From: Margaritifera margaritifera
Taxonomy: Eukaryota > Mollusca > Bivalvia > Unionida > Margaritiferidae
Direction of reading: 5' to 3'
DNA: 64,000 nt
NCBI GenBank assembly: GCA_029931535.1
Contig: JAQPZY010001692.1
Location: forward strand, 1,651,001-1,715,000
Made by a program: the position numbers and the translations under genes. This document shows positions 36,386-49,614 of the stretch, piece after piece. The notes under the pieces are model-generated. The model did not search any database, had not been told where the DNA came from, and was given only the letters and a program-made list of their open reading frames with translations. Positions within the stretch are counted from its first letter, which is position 1, and each line of letters opens with the position of its first letter.

Positions 36386-36595
36386 CTGTAATATTCAACA
36401 ATAGTAAGTTTAGTTTAGTTTCTGTGTTATTTAGTTTTAAGTAGATTGTACTACAAGTTTACAGCTTATACAAAGTACTCTATATTGCTCAGATGTTGCC
36501 ATAATGTGATCTCTGAGGTGCAGAAAACTACAGACCATAGGGGTTACCACAGACTAAGGGTGAAATGATACACCTCGATATGATTCACTTTACAC

Positions 36596-36735
36596 AGCCT
36601 ACAATACAATACATTATTGACACATATCAACTTGGTCTTTTCATCTTTAGGAGGTCTCTTAATGGTAGGGTGGTGCCATTTTTTATGTGTTGACATATTA
36701 GTTGTATTTCCAGTATGCCGATTACAGACATACAT
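36596..36735 (-). pseudogene. BED-type zinc finger relic of a hAT transposase
   Basis: The minus-strand frame reads VCNRHTGNTTNMSTHKKWHH followed by Pro. This matches the second half of a BED finger as found at the N-terminus of hAT transposases (pattern NTTNMxxHLKRxHP). The expected first Cys-x2-Cys is not in place upstream in frame. It sits within the hAT element, which supports the element class. Confidence 0.6.
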
Positions 36736-37089
36736 AGACTTATCATCTGTTCATATGCCATTTTCATCCTTGACAGGATAAAAAAAAAAAAGGTACTTCC
36801 AAACTGACTACCTGTTAGTTGTCAGTGATTTTAATTCAACCTTTAGGCCATTTCAGGCTGCTTCATTGGATCAGATGCAGGACTCATGTTGGTTACCATG
36901 CCCTTTGTTTTAGACTGCATGAATGCTTTAAAAATATCTTATTACCATGTCATGTCTTCACGTAAATTTGGAAGGCATTAAGGTGTTATCTTCAAAACAG
37001 AAGAATTAGCGTAATTTCCTGGTGCAAGGAAAATCTTATCTAGAACAAGTCCGAGTGTGGGAGTGGAGATGACTAACAACCAAATCCTT

Positions 37090-37920
37090 CACAGTGTACT
37101 TCCTGCTGATGAAAAAAATTGGCTACAGCCACAGGCACTCGTTTCTATCAGTGAAAAACAAAATTTTTGACAACACACACTCCCCTTCTACAAATTAGCA
37201 AAGTGACTATAACTCGTGTGGTTTGGAATCTGCCCCCTTGCTGATTCTGTGCTAATTTGTTTTGTATCCTGTTGCCACATTCAGTTGTTGATTACATATA
37301 TCAGCGTTAGAGGAGACATTTCAAACTTGTTCCCCATGTATGATTTAAGTACTTTACAGATCATTTAATAGCCACTTTTGCGCGAAAATTCTCTGTTGCT
37401 TTGTATATATTTGGATTGAGTTTGGATGCCAATACTTCCGGTGTGTCACGCAGTGAATAAGCTACTGTAAGTTCTGATTGGTGGTTATTGTTTTACTCTG
37501 GACTTGAATGAACAATAACCACAAATCAGAATTGAATGTAACATATTTCATTGCATGACACCTGAAGTGTATCCTTCAAATTCGATCCAAGTAGACAAGA
37601 TGCGAAGCAACAGAGAAACTTCGCATAAAAGGGGTTATTAAATGATCAGTAAAATACTTAAGTCATACATGAGGAACAAATCTGGAATGTCTTCTTTACC
37701 TTGATATATGTTATCAGTGGCTGAACATGCTGACATAATAAAATAATTACCATGGAATTCATGGGGGGGGGGGGGGCAGATTTTGAACCACGTGAGTTAG
37801 TCACATTGTGTTAATCAGCAGAAAGCGAGTAGGTGTTGTCAATAGTTTTTCTTTTTACTGACAGAAATGAGTGCATGTGCCTGCTACAGCCATCTCAGAT
37901 GAATACTCAATTTAAAGAAT
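37090..37920. repeat. About 830-bp imperfect palindrome (foldback)
   Basis: Successive left-arm segments reappear in reverse complement on the right: ggctacagccacaggcactc, tttgacaacacacac, gtgactataactcgtgtggt, catgtatgatttaagtact, ttctctgttgctt and gtggttattgtt. The centre is near 37500 with a loop of about 25 nt. Confidence 0.85.
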
Positions 37921-40900
37921 AAAAAGGCAAACGACTAGTAATTATTCATGACTACCGAAAATTAAAGTAACTTTTATAGGGCAAGTATCGTTTTGTATCA
38001 ATTGTTCACCTCTTGTAGCGATATGGGTATCGATATGGAAAAAGTATTGATACATCAATATATCAATGAATCATTTCACCCCTACCACGGACATGGGTGA
38101 GTGACCGTGTATTGTTTCTTTTGCAAATGTCAGACCTGGGGCTCTAACCTAGAACCACAAAGATGCAAAGTAAAGGTATTACCATGGTTATCCAGGCCCA
38201 AAAATACGACAATAAACAGAAGAATATATCACAACACTGATGTGCATATTGCATGTGAAATTTTTCATTTGTTTGGTTGTTGTTTTTGTTTCCAAGTACA
38301 TGTTTATCTTGAAAAGTAGCTTGATCAAAAGTCCCCTTCAAAATGTAATTTTAGGAATAAGAAGCAAATTCAAGGAATTGATGTCACCTGCTTTTTGCTT
38401 GAAGTCAGGGCTTAAATTTAATGCTAGCAAAATGTTATTTGTGGAAAATGTTAATTGAGATTTTAAAGCTCTTGCATTTTTTTTGTGCTAAAGTTTCCAA
38501 TGATATACAGCAAATTAATAATAAAATCACTAATGTATGTAAATTCAGAAAGAAAAAAAAAAGCATAATTCCAAAAAGTAAAACAAACTTTATTTTGGTA
38601 TTAATTCCTTTACTGTGAGATACAGTATGCTTGTTTAGGTTGTAGCCCCATAATGTGCCCATGCATGTACCTATTAATAATACACAGTGGACTTGAGCAC
38701 AACCATTATGTTATCAAGGGAAAACTGAATAACACTTTCTTGTCCAACCATTTCATCAAAAATACAAAAATGTTTCTCCAATATTAGGTAAAATCTGTTG
38801 ACATGTCTCCTCTGATGACCTGCTCTGCATATTTTTTTTTTTTTTTTAGGATGACCGATCAGAGATATTTGTGTCACGTAATATAGTGACTATCCCCAAA
38901 ATATGAAATGGTTGTCCCTAATACAATCTTGGTGAGACTGATTGTTCATGAACATTCAAAATACAAACTTTGACATGTATAAATCACAAAATGGTTATAA
39001 ACAAGAAAGACAATTTTGCTGTGCATGTACAGAGCCCACGCATTACTCACAATTTTATTGTAGTATTTACTCTCTCCCATCAGAATAGGGTGAAGTTGAG
39101 AAAATAGAAAGGAGTGTAGAGTGGTCAGGATTAAAAATTTTTAAAACTGTTGCTTAAAAAAGCTGTTTTATTAAACCTTTGAGCCAAAATAGTACAAAAA
39201 CAGAAGGAATATACATACGTTAAGCTTTATGAAAATATTCATTCTTTTTCTTAGTTTGACGCAGAAAATGTTTTTTTTACTTTGTTTTTGCTGAAGAAAT
39301 TAACCTGTAAAATAGGTTTCTATCAAAAACAGGAGATAGATATTGAGAAACAAGTCTTTTATTCAGACTTTTAAATGATGAAACATGCAATAAACTTGTT
39401 GATCTTTATTAGCAATAGGCTTACAAACCTCCATTGCAAAATAATTTTCTCTTCATTAGGCTACAAATGCATGGAATTTCACTAACTTCTAGCTTTATGT
39501 GTGAATTTTCAGCAGGAATCTCATTTACTGAATGTAATTGTAGACATAAATAATCATTTAAATTGACACAAAGGCATGACAATACTATGTTGCAACTGTT
39601 TTACACAGCTCTTTGAATAGATACAAAAAGAAAGAGTTGATATTGTTACTCTATTGTTACTAAAACACTCAATGGCAAAAAAAGGGTGTGTGACGATGTC
39701 TATGTGAAAAAAAAGGCAAAGTCAACATCACTTTCTATGTGTACCTGGGCAAAATGACAGGCACTGATGCACACCCTAATACAAATTACAATTGAAACTG
39801 ATAGAAAAGTATTGCAGTTGCTTCTTATTCCCAAACTCACTGACTGCAGTATAGGTGGTGAGAAAAAAAGAATTGCAAGTAGAAACAGAATTGTATTTCT
39901 CCACTCGTGAAAAAATGCAAGTAATAAAAAAAGTTAAATTCAAGCACTGAAAGTAGAGGAGTGTAGTTTTCTAGAGGAAAGAGGGTAGGTGATGTTAGCG
40001 ATGTAGTAAATGAGTAAAGGAACATTTGTAAAGGAAGACACAAATGTTAATATGGGTGATATCTGGCAGCTCTGAAGTTTCCAATCTTGGTGTTATAAAC
40101 TGTCCCTGTTATAATGTATTTCACATTTTCCATAATGTTGGGTGATAGCGGCAGTAATGCCACATATAGGTATCGGACCACTAATTATTTTACAGCCAGG
40201 GAACCAGTCTACTGGTGGGGGAATAAAAAACAGAGTACTAAATATTTTGAGATGCGCCCATTGGGTAATAAATGGGTTCAATTTTGTCCCATTATTAATT
40301 TCACAAAGTTCAATCTATGTACTATAGCTGACATCCTGTATTTAATTTCCTACTGACAAAATAGCATTTGTACTCTTGGTGCGAGGCTATGTTGTTAGAT
40401 GCGGACCTGGGATTCCCCCTGCATAGCATCACGTGACTCGAAAAAATGCTGTGAAGCTCCTGTTTTTTAAGGCTGAAAAAATGTCTCTAATTTTAATGAA
40501 TGGATAAATGTGTGGTTTGTATACCAAGCTAGTGAAGAATTTATTTTTATTTTGTAATATATTAACATTAAGTTTTATGGGAAATTAATTAGTGGTCTGA
40601 TTCCTATATAGGCTTAGACAAGTAGAGCACTTTGGCATTAGACTGTATGACCCCTTCATGATCAATCTACTTTAAACAAGCCAATTTATGTTTGGTGCAG
40701 CACTTAGAAGACCTGTATCACTTTATGAATGTTTCTGAAGTACAATGAATTAATCACAGTTCAAAAAAAAAGTTTAATAAATGTAAATGGACATACATAT
40801 TTATTTTTGCATTGACTAACCGAAGTTGATAATAGGGCAGGTTGCTGCCATTTGTAATTTTGTTGCAATCAATCACATTTCATGAAAGAAACCAATTCCT

Positions 40901-42353
40901 GTGGGTGTGCTTGATTAACATGTAACCTTGTGTTCAGGGTATCATTAAAAGATCAGCAATCTTTCACAAACAGAATGATGAAAACTTATTTGACATTAGT
41001 CACAGTAAATTTTGTGACAGTTCACACAATGCATGTAATCAATGCTGTATTATTTTAATCAAGGGGTAAGTGAAGAAATGTGTTCATGCAGCCTTGGGTA
41101 CCATTAGAACAAGAACAAAGTGCAACCACAGAGTGCTGGTGATTTCCCATACTGCTTATTTATTTTTTATCTTAAATAAATTAATTGAATTCACGTTACC
41201 CTTATTTGATGCAAAGTAATAATTTCTGAGATAAATTTTTGTGATTAATTGTTGGTAAATAGAATTGTCACACCTCTGGAAAATACAAAATACAGTTACC
41301 ATAAATGTACAAGTCACAACTCAGGATGCAGAAAGAACTATTTATTGGCTGCTTCCAGCACATGTCATACGCATAAGTTTCCTGGAAAAAAATATGGTCC
41401 TATGTGGCAAAAATTATGGTTAGTGCAATAGAAAAATGAAAGTAATTATTTTATGCTTCTGTGGTAATAAAATATCACATTTGAAAGGGGGAACAGAACT
41501 GTAATAAGTATTTTTGTTATGATTAAAATTTTAAGGGCCTATAAAATCAGCCATGGTTTCAACAATATTAGGCAGTATATCAAATTCTTGTTGAAATCAA
41601 ATAATAATAATGGGTTTGATTGTGCAGGAAAGAAAGTAAGTGAAAATAAAGGGGCTATAATATTGCTAAATGAAGATGTAATAGGCTAAAAATCAAACCC
41701 AGCCAAGATTTCACCAAAAACAAGATGCATACCACATCTGGATGCAATCCAATAATAAATAAGGGAGTTACTGTGCAGAAATAAAAGTGGCTGGATCTGA
41801 CAATCAAGGGACTATAACTCTGCTACTTGATGATGTAGAATGCTGACAATCAAACTCTGCCAAGGTGTCATCAATATCTAGCTGCATATCAAATATCCAA
41901 ATTTGCTTAAAATCCAATAATAATTAAGTGAGTTACTGTGTGAAAACAAAAGTGTGATGGATAGACTGAAGGAAGAATAGACAGAATGAAAAACAGACAG
42001 GCCCAATTTAATGCCCCCCCCCTCCCCCATGATAAGTGGGAGACAAAAACAAAGCAATATTTTTATAAAACTGTACCAAAATCATACATTTCGCTAGATG
42101 ATATTCCATATAATATTCACTGTAAGCTAATAATTAAAAATACGTTTTAATACTGGACTTCAAAATGCTATTTATTTTTCCCTACGATGTCTTGAACTAA
42201 AACTATCCAAAACATTCAGAAACTTAAGTCCTTTGTGTGTTCTTGATTCTTATAATGAGTAGTACTAATTTCAAATTTTTTGCACCTACAGCCATGTGTA
42301 ACAGCATGTCAGCACAATAATGGCTACATGGTACCAATTAAAAATTAAGTTCT

Positions 42354-42480
42354 GAAAAGCAAGAAAAGTCCCTCAAAAGGATGTATGCTCCACTGGTCAT
42401 TAACAATTTCCAGGATTGTTTTAATTCTTTTTTAATGTTGAGTATAGAAACTATCTCTGATATTCTTCAGAAAGTCCAAC
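42354..42480 (+). repeat. Pearl-like left-end fragment
   Basis: It resembles only the left segment of the elements at 34.1 and 57.1 kb (ccctcaaaaggatgtatgctcc ... tttccagga ... gaaactatctctgatattcttca). No monomer follows. Confidence 0.55.
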
Positions 42481-44289
42481 ATACAAAATAAAAATCTGTT
42501 AACGAAAATATTTTCTTACATTTCTGAGTTGCCATTTTCAAAAGGTACCAGTAAGTGCAGCATAAAATTCTATCTTTGCCTTTGACCTTGAACCTGATAT
42601 CATGGATAGAAAATCACTGAACTTGTCTGAGACAATTCCAAGATGTACCTACATCCTAAGTTTGGTTAAATCTATAATTTAAAATATTATGTTTAAAACA
42701 AAATAAATTATTTAAGTGGCATCAATCAAAGTTTACATCAGATATTGTAGTATCACTAATTTTTGTGGGGTACCAATTTTTGTGGATTTCATTATTACCC
42801 CGAACCACGAATGTAAAGACTCAATGAAAAATTAGCCACATATGATAAAAAAATACCCCCCCCCCCCATTTTCTTATTGTGTTTCATTCCTAGAGATCAA
42901 CAAAGCTATCTAATTTCTATAATCTGGTAATAAAATATTAGCTTTAACATGTGTTTGGCCTTAAAAAAAAAAAAAAAGCATTACTGAAAATGAAAGAAAG
43001 AATAAATGATACTAGTATATGAAAATTAGATTTAATACTTATTCAAACCCATTCTTCATTCAAGAGAAAATGTTTTTGAAAAATAAAAATCCTCGTGAAA
43101 GCACATCTCATTTTATCCATGCATGCTTAATCACAATGAAGAACATGGCTGTAAAACTAGAACTATTACTAATGAAACACTATGTATATACACTAATTTC
43201 AACAGAGTATTGAAGCTCATGCTTCACTGATTCTTGGACAAAACCACTGAATCAACATCGTGTCAATCAAGTCTGCTGGTAAACAAATGTTTGTCAGGTA
43301 AATAATCCTGAAATAGTTGAATTAAACAAGTTCAGCTTTCTCAAAACCACAGATAATTAGATCCAATCTTTCACACATTTTTGTGAGCCACAATTATCCA
43401 TTCAGCATGAATCAGCTTGATTGATCAGGTTTTAAGGTCCACTAATACATTACACTGATCTTCACCAGTAACATATTCCTTTGTAGTATTTATTTATTAT
43501 AAAGTCTAGTGGTTGAAGTTGGTTCGCACATGCGGCATGCTCAAACAAAGGAGTGATTCCATTGTTTTTTAATTTAGTTAGTATCTTTGCACTTTGATGG
43601 GCTCTGAACACATCAAATGTGTACCTTGCTTGCTAACTGCATTGACCAAGGGCAGATGGTCACGTTTGGTTCACATATGGAATGATGACATAATTCATAA
43701 TGATGGGGATATAAGTTGAATTTTACCAATCTTAAGCCTCTGTGTTAATGCCATGGTCATTAGAAATTGCACCTTATGGACAGTGTTTTTTTGGAAGAGA
43801 TCATATACATGTACTTTAATAACCGATTAGCTTAGTGTTGTTGGTTGCATTGACTCCCTTTGATGTTGAATGTAAGTGATTAATCTTTGATTTGTGTTCA
43901 TACAGGTGGTAGTATTGTTTTAACCATTTAAGTGACCACCGTTTGTTGTCTGCATAGTTTTGTTCTTTTGAATTCTTTATTTGGGGTATTTGTAAAGGTT
44001 ATTCCACAAAATTAAATACCTACCAATATGCAAACTTTGACAGGCTAAACCACAAATTTAATTACCGATGAAAATTTTTTTTTTTTTTTTTTTTTACAAA
44101 ACCACAAAAATTGAGACCCATGAAAATAAACAATACTAAAGTATGTCAAAAAACTGGATTTGATAAATATTCATTCATACTTGTCTGTATTATCAAGTTC
44201 ACAAGCCAGTACAGCTAAAAACCCTAAGTCAAGACCTTTGACATAAACAGTATCTTGGATTCTGTTACTGTCTGTGGCAACAACTGGCC

Positions 44290-44425
44290 TCTCCTATTGC
44301 ACAAGTACCAAGAACCTCTCCAACACTGACAATGAATGCAATCCATGGAAAACAAGTTGCTTCCTTTAGTCAACTCTTATGCCATGTAATGGTGGCATGA
44401 ATTGGGCCTATTCTAAATCCCCGAG
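44290..44425. repeat. Dispersed repeat fragment, also at 62345-62495
   Basis: Both loci share caagttgcttcctttagtca-like and gggcctattctaaatcc-like segments in the same order. It resembles a 3'-end motif of retroelements widespread in molluscs. The family is not assigned. Confidence 0.45.
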
Positions 44426-44869
44426 CACACATGGAGAGACATAAAGAACATCTGACAAATAGACACTAATGGGAAAGAGCTATGGGCTATATCCCTGGCT
44501 TGGGATGAGTGCCAATATTATTATCAGGTAAGTATAAATGAAGAAACATTTTTTGCTCCAAAAATTCTTTTCTTCTTCAAACACATTACCTGATTATATT
44601 ATGTTAGGAGAATAGGTTAAGCAGTAAGGAGCTGAATCCCCTTAACCTGGAGATAGCTCTGACTCTAGTCTTCCAACGTATTCACAGCAGTTTTGAGTCT
44701 CATATGAGATACGGGCTATGGTTGGCATGAAACAATGAATGAATGTGGTCTTAAGAAAAAATGTTTGCTCCCACAAATCCAGAGGAGCAATCCATGTAGT
44801 TATGAAGCTGCCAAGTGAACCGGGAACACAGCCTGCTATGCTGCTGAAATCAGTTCCACAAGGTCAAAT

Positions 44870-46960
44870 TTAGCCCTTTGAGATGACAGGTCTCTCAGAT
44901 AGAAGCTTAAGAATGTTGTATCAGATGGCTATTCCACAGCCTGATTAATGTTAGTTAGGAACAGTTTCACTCAAATGAGTTGATGTGTGTAAGAAATTGA
45001 TGTTGTCTTGTGTTAAATCCTTGTAGACTGAGCAGACGACCTAATGGATCCAAGATGAAAGAGTCAGAGTGGAAATATTATCCCTTCCTTCTTTAAGTGG
45101 TAAGAACAAGCGAGGTCTCACTCTTTTGATCAGCTCAGTACATTTCAGGTACCAGTTCAATGTTCTGATGGGGTCCTGGAGATGCCCTTGGCAAGAAGAG
45201 TCCAATGAAGTCAGGGGTTTCAAAATGAAAGACTGATTTCCCATGAGCAGGAACCCATTCTCAGGTACCATCATGAGAGAAACCAAACCAACATGGCAGA
45301 ACTGCTGATAGTTCAGGTCAACTGATATGGCATGAATTTCACTGATTCTGTATGCCTGTTAATGCAAAGATAACTAGATGAGAGAGGCTTTAAACAGTCG
45401 CTCAGAAAGTCCTTTGCTCAACTATGTCAATATCAATGATAGGTTCCATTTCTAACAAAGTGCTTAGGCCTTCAGTTGAGAAAATCAAAATTGGCTAGAA
45501 AGAGAGATCTTCATTCTGGAATGGTAGCCCTTTATCATGACTGTGGCTAACTTCTTCTGCTTGAAAAACCATTAGAAAAAGTTAGCTATCTGCGGTACTG
45601 AAGCTTTTAAAGGGGAGGTTTTCTGCTTTCACAACTGGGAGAAGACTCTCCATTTCTCCTCAAAGGCTTTCTGAATGGTAGGCCTTAGTAATTCTGCCCA
45701 CCACTTGTACACATAAGTGTTTATTTCTGAGGACTTGTTTGATTTGAGCCATGCCTGCAGAATCAGAATTTCTGGATTGGGATGGAAATCCAGCATGCAT
45801 GGTTGTTTCAGCAGGCCAGGAGTAAGCAGGACTTTCCTGGGAATATCTGCCATTAGGTTCAGGAGGTTGCTGATCCTGATTTTTCTGCTTGAATGTAGTA
45901 ATCAAGATTAGTCCACACTTGGATTCTTTTACTGTCTGAAAGGCCTTAAGAATGTGAGGGGCATTGGGGAGGGGTATATGCAATGAGACTGTTCCTGATC
46001 AGAGAAATGGTGTCAACTGACCAGACCATTGGATCTGTGAGCAGATAGACAAGGGTTGAGAGCTTGGTGTTTCATCTCAGAGAAAGGGCTGTATGTGTAT
46101 CTGAATGGACCATCCTATGTAAAATGCTCGATTTTGTCATGACACTAAGTCCGCTGGGGTGTTCATCCTGACTGCCATGTTGCAGAATTGAATGTGGGTT
46201 TGTTGATGACATCCCAAGAAAATCCCAAGCAAGAAGGCAGAGATCTGAGAACATGATTCCCATTTGCCTTTGGCAGTAACTGACATGAGCAGAGGTGTCG
46301 AAAGGAATCAGAATGCCCTTTCCAGATTTTGTCTCATGCCTCTATCAGAAGCATTTGCTGTGGCTTTTATCTTCAGGAGAATAGTGTGCATGAATTGCTC
46401 CTGAAGGGACTAAAACTCACAGGCAGTCATAACAAGGGCACCCTAGCCAGTTGTACTGGTGTCAGTGTGAACCCACTATAAGCTATGACAGGTCCTCCCA
46501 TTTGGTGTGATGGGGCCTCATGTAGTTCAAAGCTTTAATCATTTGATCTAGTTTGGTCTGCTGCCACTGAAACAAAAGGATTATCAAATGGTTTCTCATT
46601 TGTGGGCAGCATGAGGTGGGTATAACTTAAGACGTGTGGAGGGGTTCCTGGCTTGATATTCAACCTTCCAAGAGGATAAAAGATACCATGAGAGCAATCA
46701 TCAAAGCAAACTGGGTGATGATATTGCCGTGGCAGTGTAGGAAACCTGTTGTGGCAAAGATTGTTGGCCTTTTTCTTGATTGACCACATCTCAGTTTCAA
46801 GTGACTATGACACTAAGAAGTTCACAACTGAGGCATCACTGGCAGCAAGGCTAATGGTGTCCACAGCCTTTGGGACAGCTGTCAGTCAGAAGATTTCACA
46901 CGAAAAGTCTGAACAATGTCCCATACAGGTCATGCAGATGGGATAATTATTTTCAGCCAG
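44870..46960 (-). mobile_element. Second DIRS-like retrotransposon, 3' half
   Basis: Minus-strand relics run from an uncertain upstream piece (46535-46789) through the RNase H/recombinase linker (WSVDTISLI, then HPNPEILILQAWLKS) to a tyrosine recombinase. It shares a segment with the DIRS copy at 15.4 kb. Multiple stops and frameshifts show it is dead. Confidence 0.7.
44880..45290 (-). pseudogene. DIRS tyrosine recombinase C-terminal part
   Basis: The piece at 45041-45286 contains DPIRTLNWYLKCTELIKR and RLFLPLKEGRDNISTLTLSS, matching the DIRS recombinase region upstream of the catalytic HxxR. Further down, in a different frame, SDTTFLSFYLRDLSSQ carries the catalytic tyrosine (codon complement of 44899-44901). 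A Trp codon just before it reads as stop. Such recombinases integrate circular DIRS DNA. Confidence 0.75.
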
Positions 46961-48354
46961 CTTAAACTGTTCACATACCCCATATTTAATCTTTCCCACT
47001 GCTAGCTGTAATTAAAGAGGACAAAACAATGGCATATACAGGCCAAATCAGTCAAGCATTGTGCTAGGCTTGTATTGATGTCAACAGTAAGAAATGGAAT
47101 AAATGGCAGAGCAAATTACAGACTGATGATCTAAGTACTGAGAATAAAATATTCATTTACTTGGAAGAAAATGCAATAAAGGTCAAGTACTGAGATGTAT
47201 TGTATGCACTACTTACCACTTTTAATGGTTAATTAAGATGATGATGGTTAGGATCATCTTGTAATGAAAAAGGCCACTGAAGTGCAAGATATTTGTCAAT
47301 TATGAGAACAGAGCGAAATTCAGAAAGACAATAATTGGAGTATACTGCCCCATGATGAACAAACTCCTAAGGATCACTCAAACTTGTGAAAAGGCTCAAA
47401 ATTTGAGGTATTTGCAAAGCCTCTTAAGAAAGCATGCTGACCAGGCATTATCAGAGAAGAAACTAAAGAATGATGGCATTTGGTGCCAATTACTCTCTGA
47501 TATCCATCTCAGCAAGCAGACGACTTTTTAGCACTTTTATTGCTAAAACAAGCCAAAGGATGTGGTTAACATCTTTTTTTTTTAGCTGAGGAGGGCAAGA
47601 TTTGCAAGGTAGTGGATGTTCTCCCAACTTATTATGATCAAGTAATGTATTTGAAGAAAACAGTGACTTCACTATACATGGTTATATTATGATGAAATCT
47701 GGTTCTAACAAGTAGTTTCTATTCACTGTTTAAATGAATTATATTAGCCTAGACAGTACAATGGTAAGTACACTAATTACACAATTTGGGGATTCTGGGT
47801 TAATTTCCTGGCTATGTCATGAGCATGGGTCAAAGGTTACAAACCTATGGTTGATAATTTGTTTATGGTAATCTAATTTCCTCCACCTAAAGAAAATGTT
47901 TTACGCCACAAGTTTAATAAGCTGTTAGAAATTGTGTGCAACCAAAATACAATTTATAGAATTTAATGTGATTTAAAATCTAATGAAGAGGTTTAACAGT
48001 AGGTTGCAGATGCAGTATTAGAAAGTCATGGGCCTTAGCATCTTCAGATACCCATGCCAACAAAATATATTTCTATACATCATTAGCCCTGAGTATATTT
48101 CCTGGCAAAACCTTGGTTTACACAAATATTCACAAGATGACATAGAAAACAGATTAGCTAATCAAACCTTTCATAGTAAATACGGTACTCTTTTTAGTGA
48201 GATAAGAAAATGCAGTTTACTCAAGATAGATAAAGCTGAACAGGTTTAATTAATTATTGATCAGTCCCCACAGTTTACTTCTGACTGTACCAAGGGGTGC
48301 TGAAAGAAAAGAAACAGAATTCATCAGTCCTGGATATCCAGGATTGAGATTAGA

Positions 48355-48565
48355 ATCATGCCATGGCTATGTTGGTGTACCCCTTGAGCAAGGCACTTGA
48401 CCTTGCCTTTTAACCCAGCAGTTTACAGGTAACAGCAACAACTGCAGGGTTGACCTGCAATGGACTGGTATCCCATCCTGGATTAGTAATGCACTCCGAG
48501 TTCTTTCATATCATGGGAACAGAGACAGGCAGTGGTTTCAGGAGCCACGAGTAATCTGCTTAAGA
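48355..48565 (+). mobile_element. V-SINE-like repeat
   Basis: It contains ccttgagcaaggcacttgac and, 85 bp on, tgcaatggactggtatccca. This is the conserved pair of motifs in V-domain SINEs. The tRNA-like head is not clear. It ends about 70 bp from exon D. Confidence 0.5.
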
Positions 48566-48636
48566 CTTTAACCTACTTTTCACCTTCACTCTATTAAAAA
48601 TTTTAAACCAAACACAAGTATATAAGAAATACTTAC

Positions 48637-48747
48637 TCTGAGGGACGTCATGTAGGAACTGTGGCAGTCTAGGTGGAGATAGTGACCACAGGTCTGGACC
48701 AAAACTCCTCCCTCCCAGCCAATGTTGACAGACATCTGACAGGAACC
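48637..48747 (-). CDS. UBR3: UBR3 homologue, exon D (central RING Cys/His)
   Basis: The 111-nt phase-0 exon lies between acceptor cacacag and donor gtaagt. It encodes the most conserved part of the UBR3 RING-H2: NIGWEGGVLVQTCGHYLHLD followed by CHSSYMTSLR. The Cys-Gly-His, Leu-His and Asp-Cys residues are the central zinc ligands. All expected ligand positions are present, which argues for a functional ligase rather than a pseudogene. Confidence 0.95.
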
Positions 48748-49009
48748 CTGTGTGGATTGCAAATGTAAGTACAATGAATTAGTTTCTTTTTACGGGTATC
48801 CATTTTTGTGGTTTTAGTGAAAAATAACCTTTTTGTTGATACTTAATTTCATGTACTGGGGAACAGGTCTTATTATTTACACAGAAAAATTATTGTAGCT
48901 GGTCTTCAGATTCATGGTTTGTAGCAACCAAGGAATCTACAAAACTTGGAACCCCACTAAAAACATTACATTGACAGAATTTGGTACAGAAAAGACCCAA
49001 TCAATTGAC

Positions 49010-49195
49010 TGGTTGATTAATGTTTAACAGCACATCAGTACATGAAAGACTACTTATTGTCAAGGCAACAGGTGTAAGTGCCTTGCCCACAGACACACCA
49101 TGGCAGCCAAAGCAGGGGTGGTCTGAGTAGGATTTGAAACTGCAACCCACTGACTGTGAGTAAAGACATTTACCACTTACCCACTGCAGCTCCGT
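49010..49195 (-). mobile_element. tRNA-derived SINE, same family as 7040-7222
   Basis: On the minus strand the B-box-like gtttcaaatcc (complement of 49130-49140) is followed by ccatggtgtgtctgtgggca and caaggcacttacacctgttg, parallel to the copy at 7.0 kb. Confidence 0.6.
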
Positions 49196-49614
49196 AAAAA
49201 ACTACCAGAAAGGGTTAAACAGATTGTTGATGTATTGATGTGAAACTAGGTAAAGGAACAAAGAATAGATCTCTATGTCAGGATGATTGTGGGCAAAATT
49301 TGTGTGGATATATGTACTATATATATATGAAGGTTGGTAGGTATGCAGATGGTTAGATATGAAGGATGGGGATAGATTAAGAAGCCTGTAATAGAGCACT
49401 TCCTCCACAAATCAAATTTAGTAATATTCAAAGTTAGAGACCTAATTAATTCAAAACTTCAAAGGAAACTGTGTTGTGTACTTACTTCTTATAACGTGGT
49501 GTCTCTTATTTCATTGGCTGCTACAACAGGATTTTTTGAACCCATTTTTTTATTCCTTTTTATTCTCTTGAATTTCTTACAATCTTTAAATTTCATGTCT
49601 GCTTTGAATCCTAC

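Larger units (their letters stand above)
36555..38084. mobile_element. hAT-type DNA transposon with giant internal palindrome
   Basis: Ends taagggtgaaatgat and (reverse complement) taggggtgaaatgat are terminal inverted repeats. They are flanked by 8-bp direct repeats ccacagac (36547-36554) and ccacggac (38085-38092), one mismatch. TIR type and 8-bp duplication fit hAT. Inside, 37.09-37.92 kb is an imperfect palindrome, and a BED-zinc-finger-like fragment lies near the left end. No complete transposase remains. Confidence 0.8.
36386..48636 (-). other. Intron D/E, largest intron in the window
   Basis: This 12.25-kb intron holds a hAT element with a giant palindrome (36555-38084), a Pearl-like left-end fragment (42354-42480), a DIRS relic (44870-46960) and a V-SINE-like repeat (48355-48565). 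I recognise nothing in 38.1-41.5 kb or 42.5-44.2 kb beyond homopolymer runs (poly-A, poly-C, poly-G). At 41.6-42.0 kb two diverged copies of a roughly 155-bp unit end in a gac/cag-rich tail of the kind common in mollusc dispersed repeats. Confidence 0.65.

Noticed and set aside
47735..47850. tRNA-like segment with agtacaatggtaagtacact and tctgggttaatttcc
   Set aside because: The B box is poor and no SINE body or tail is recognisable. It is similar only in wording to 4551-4580.
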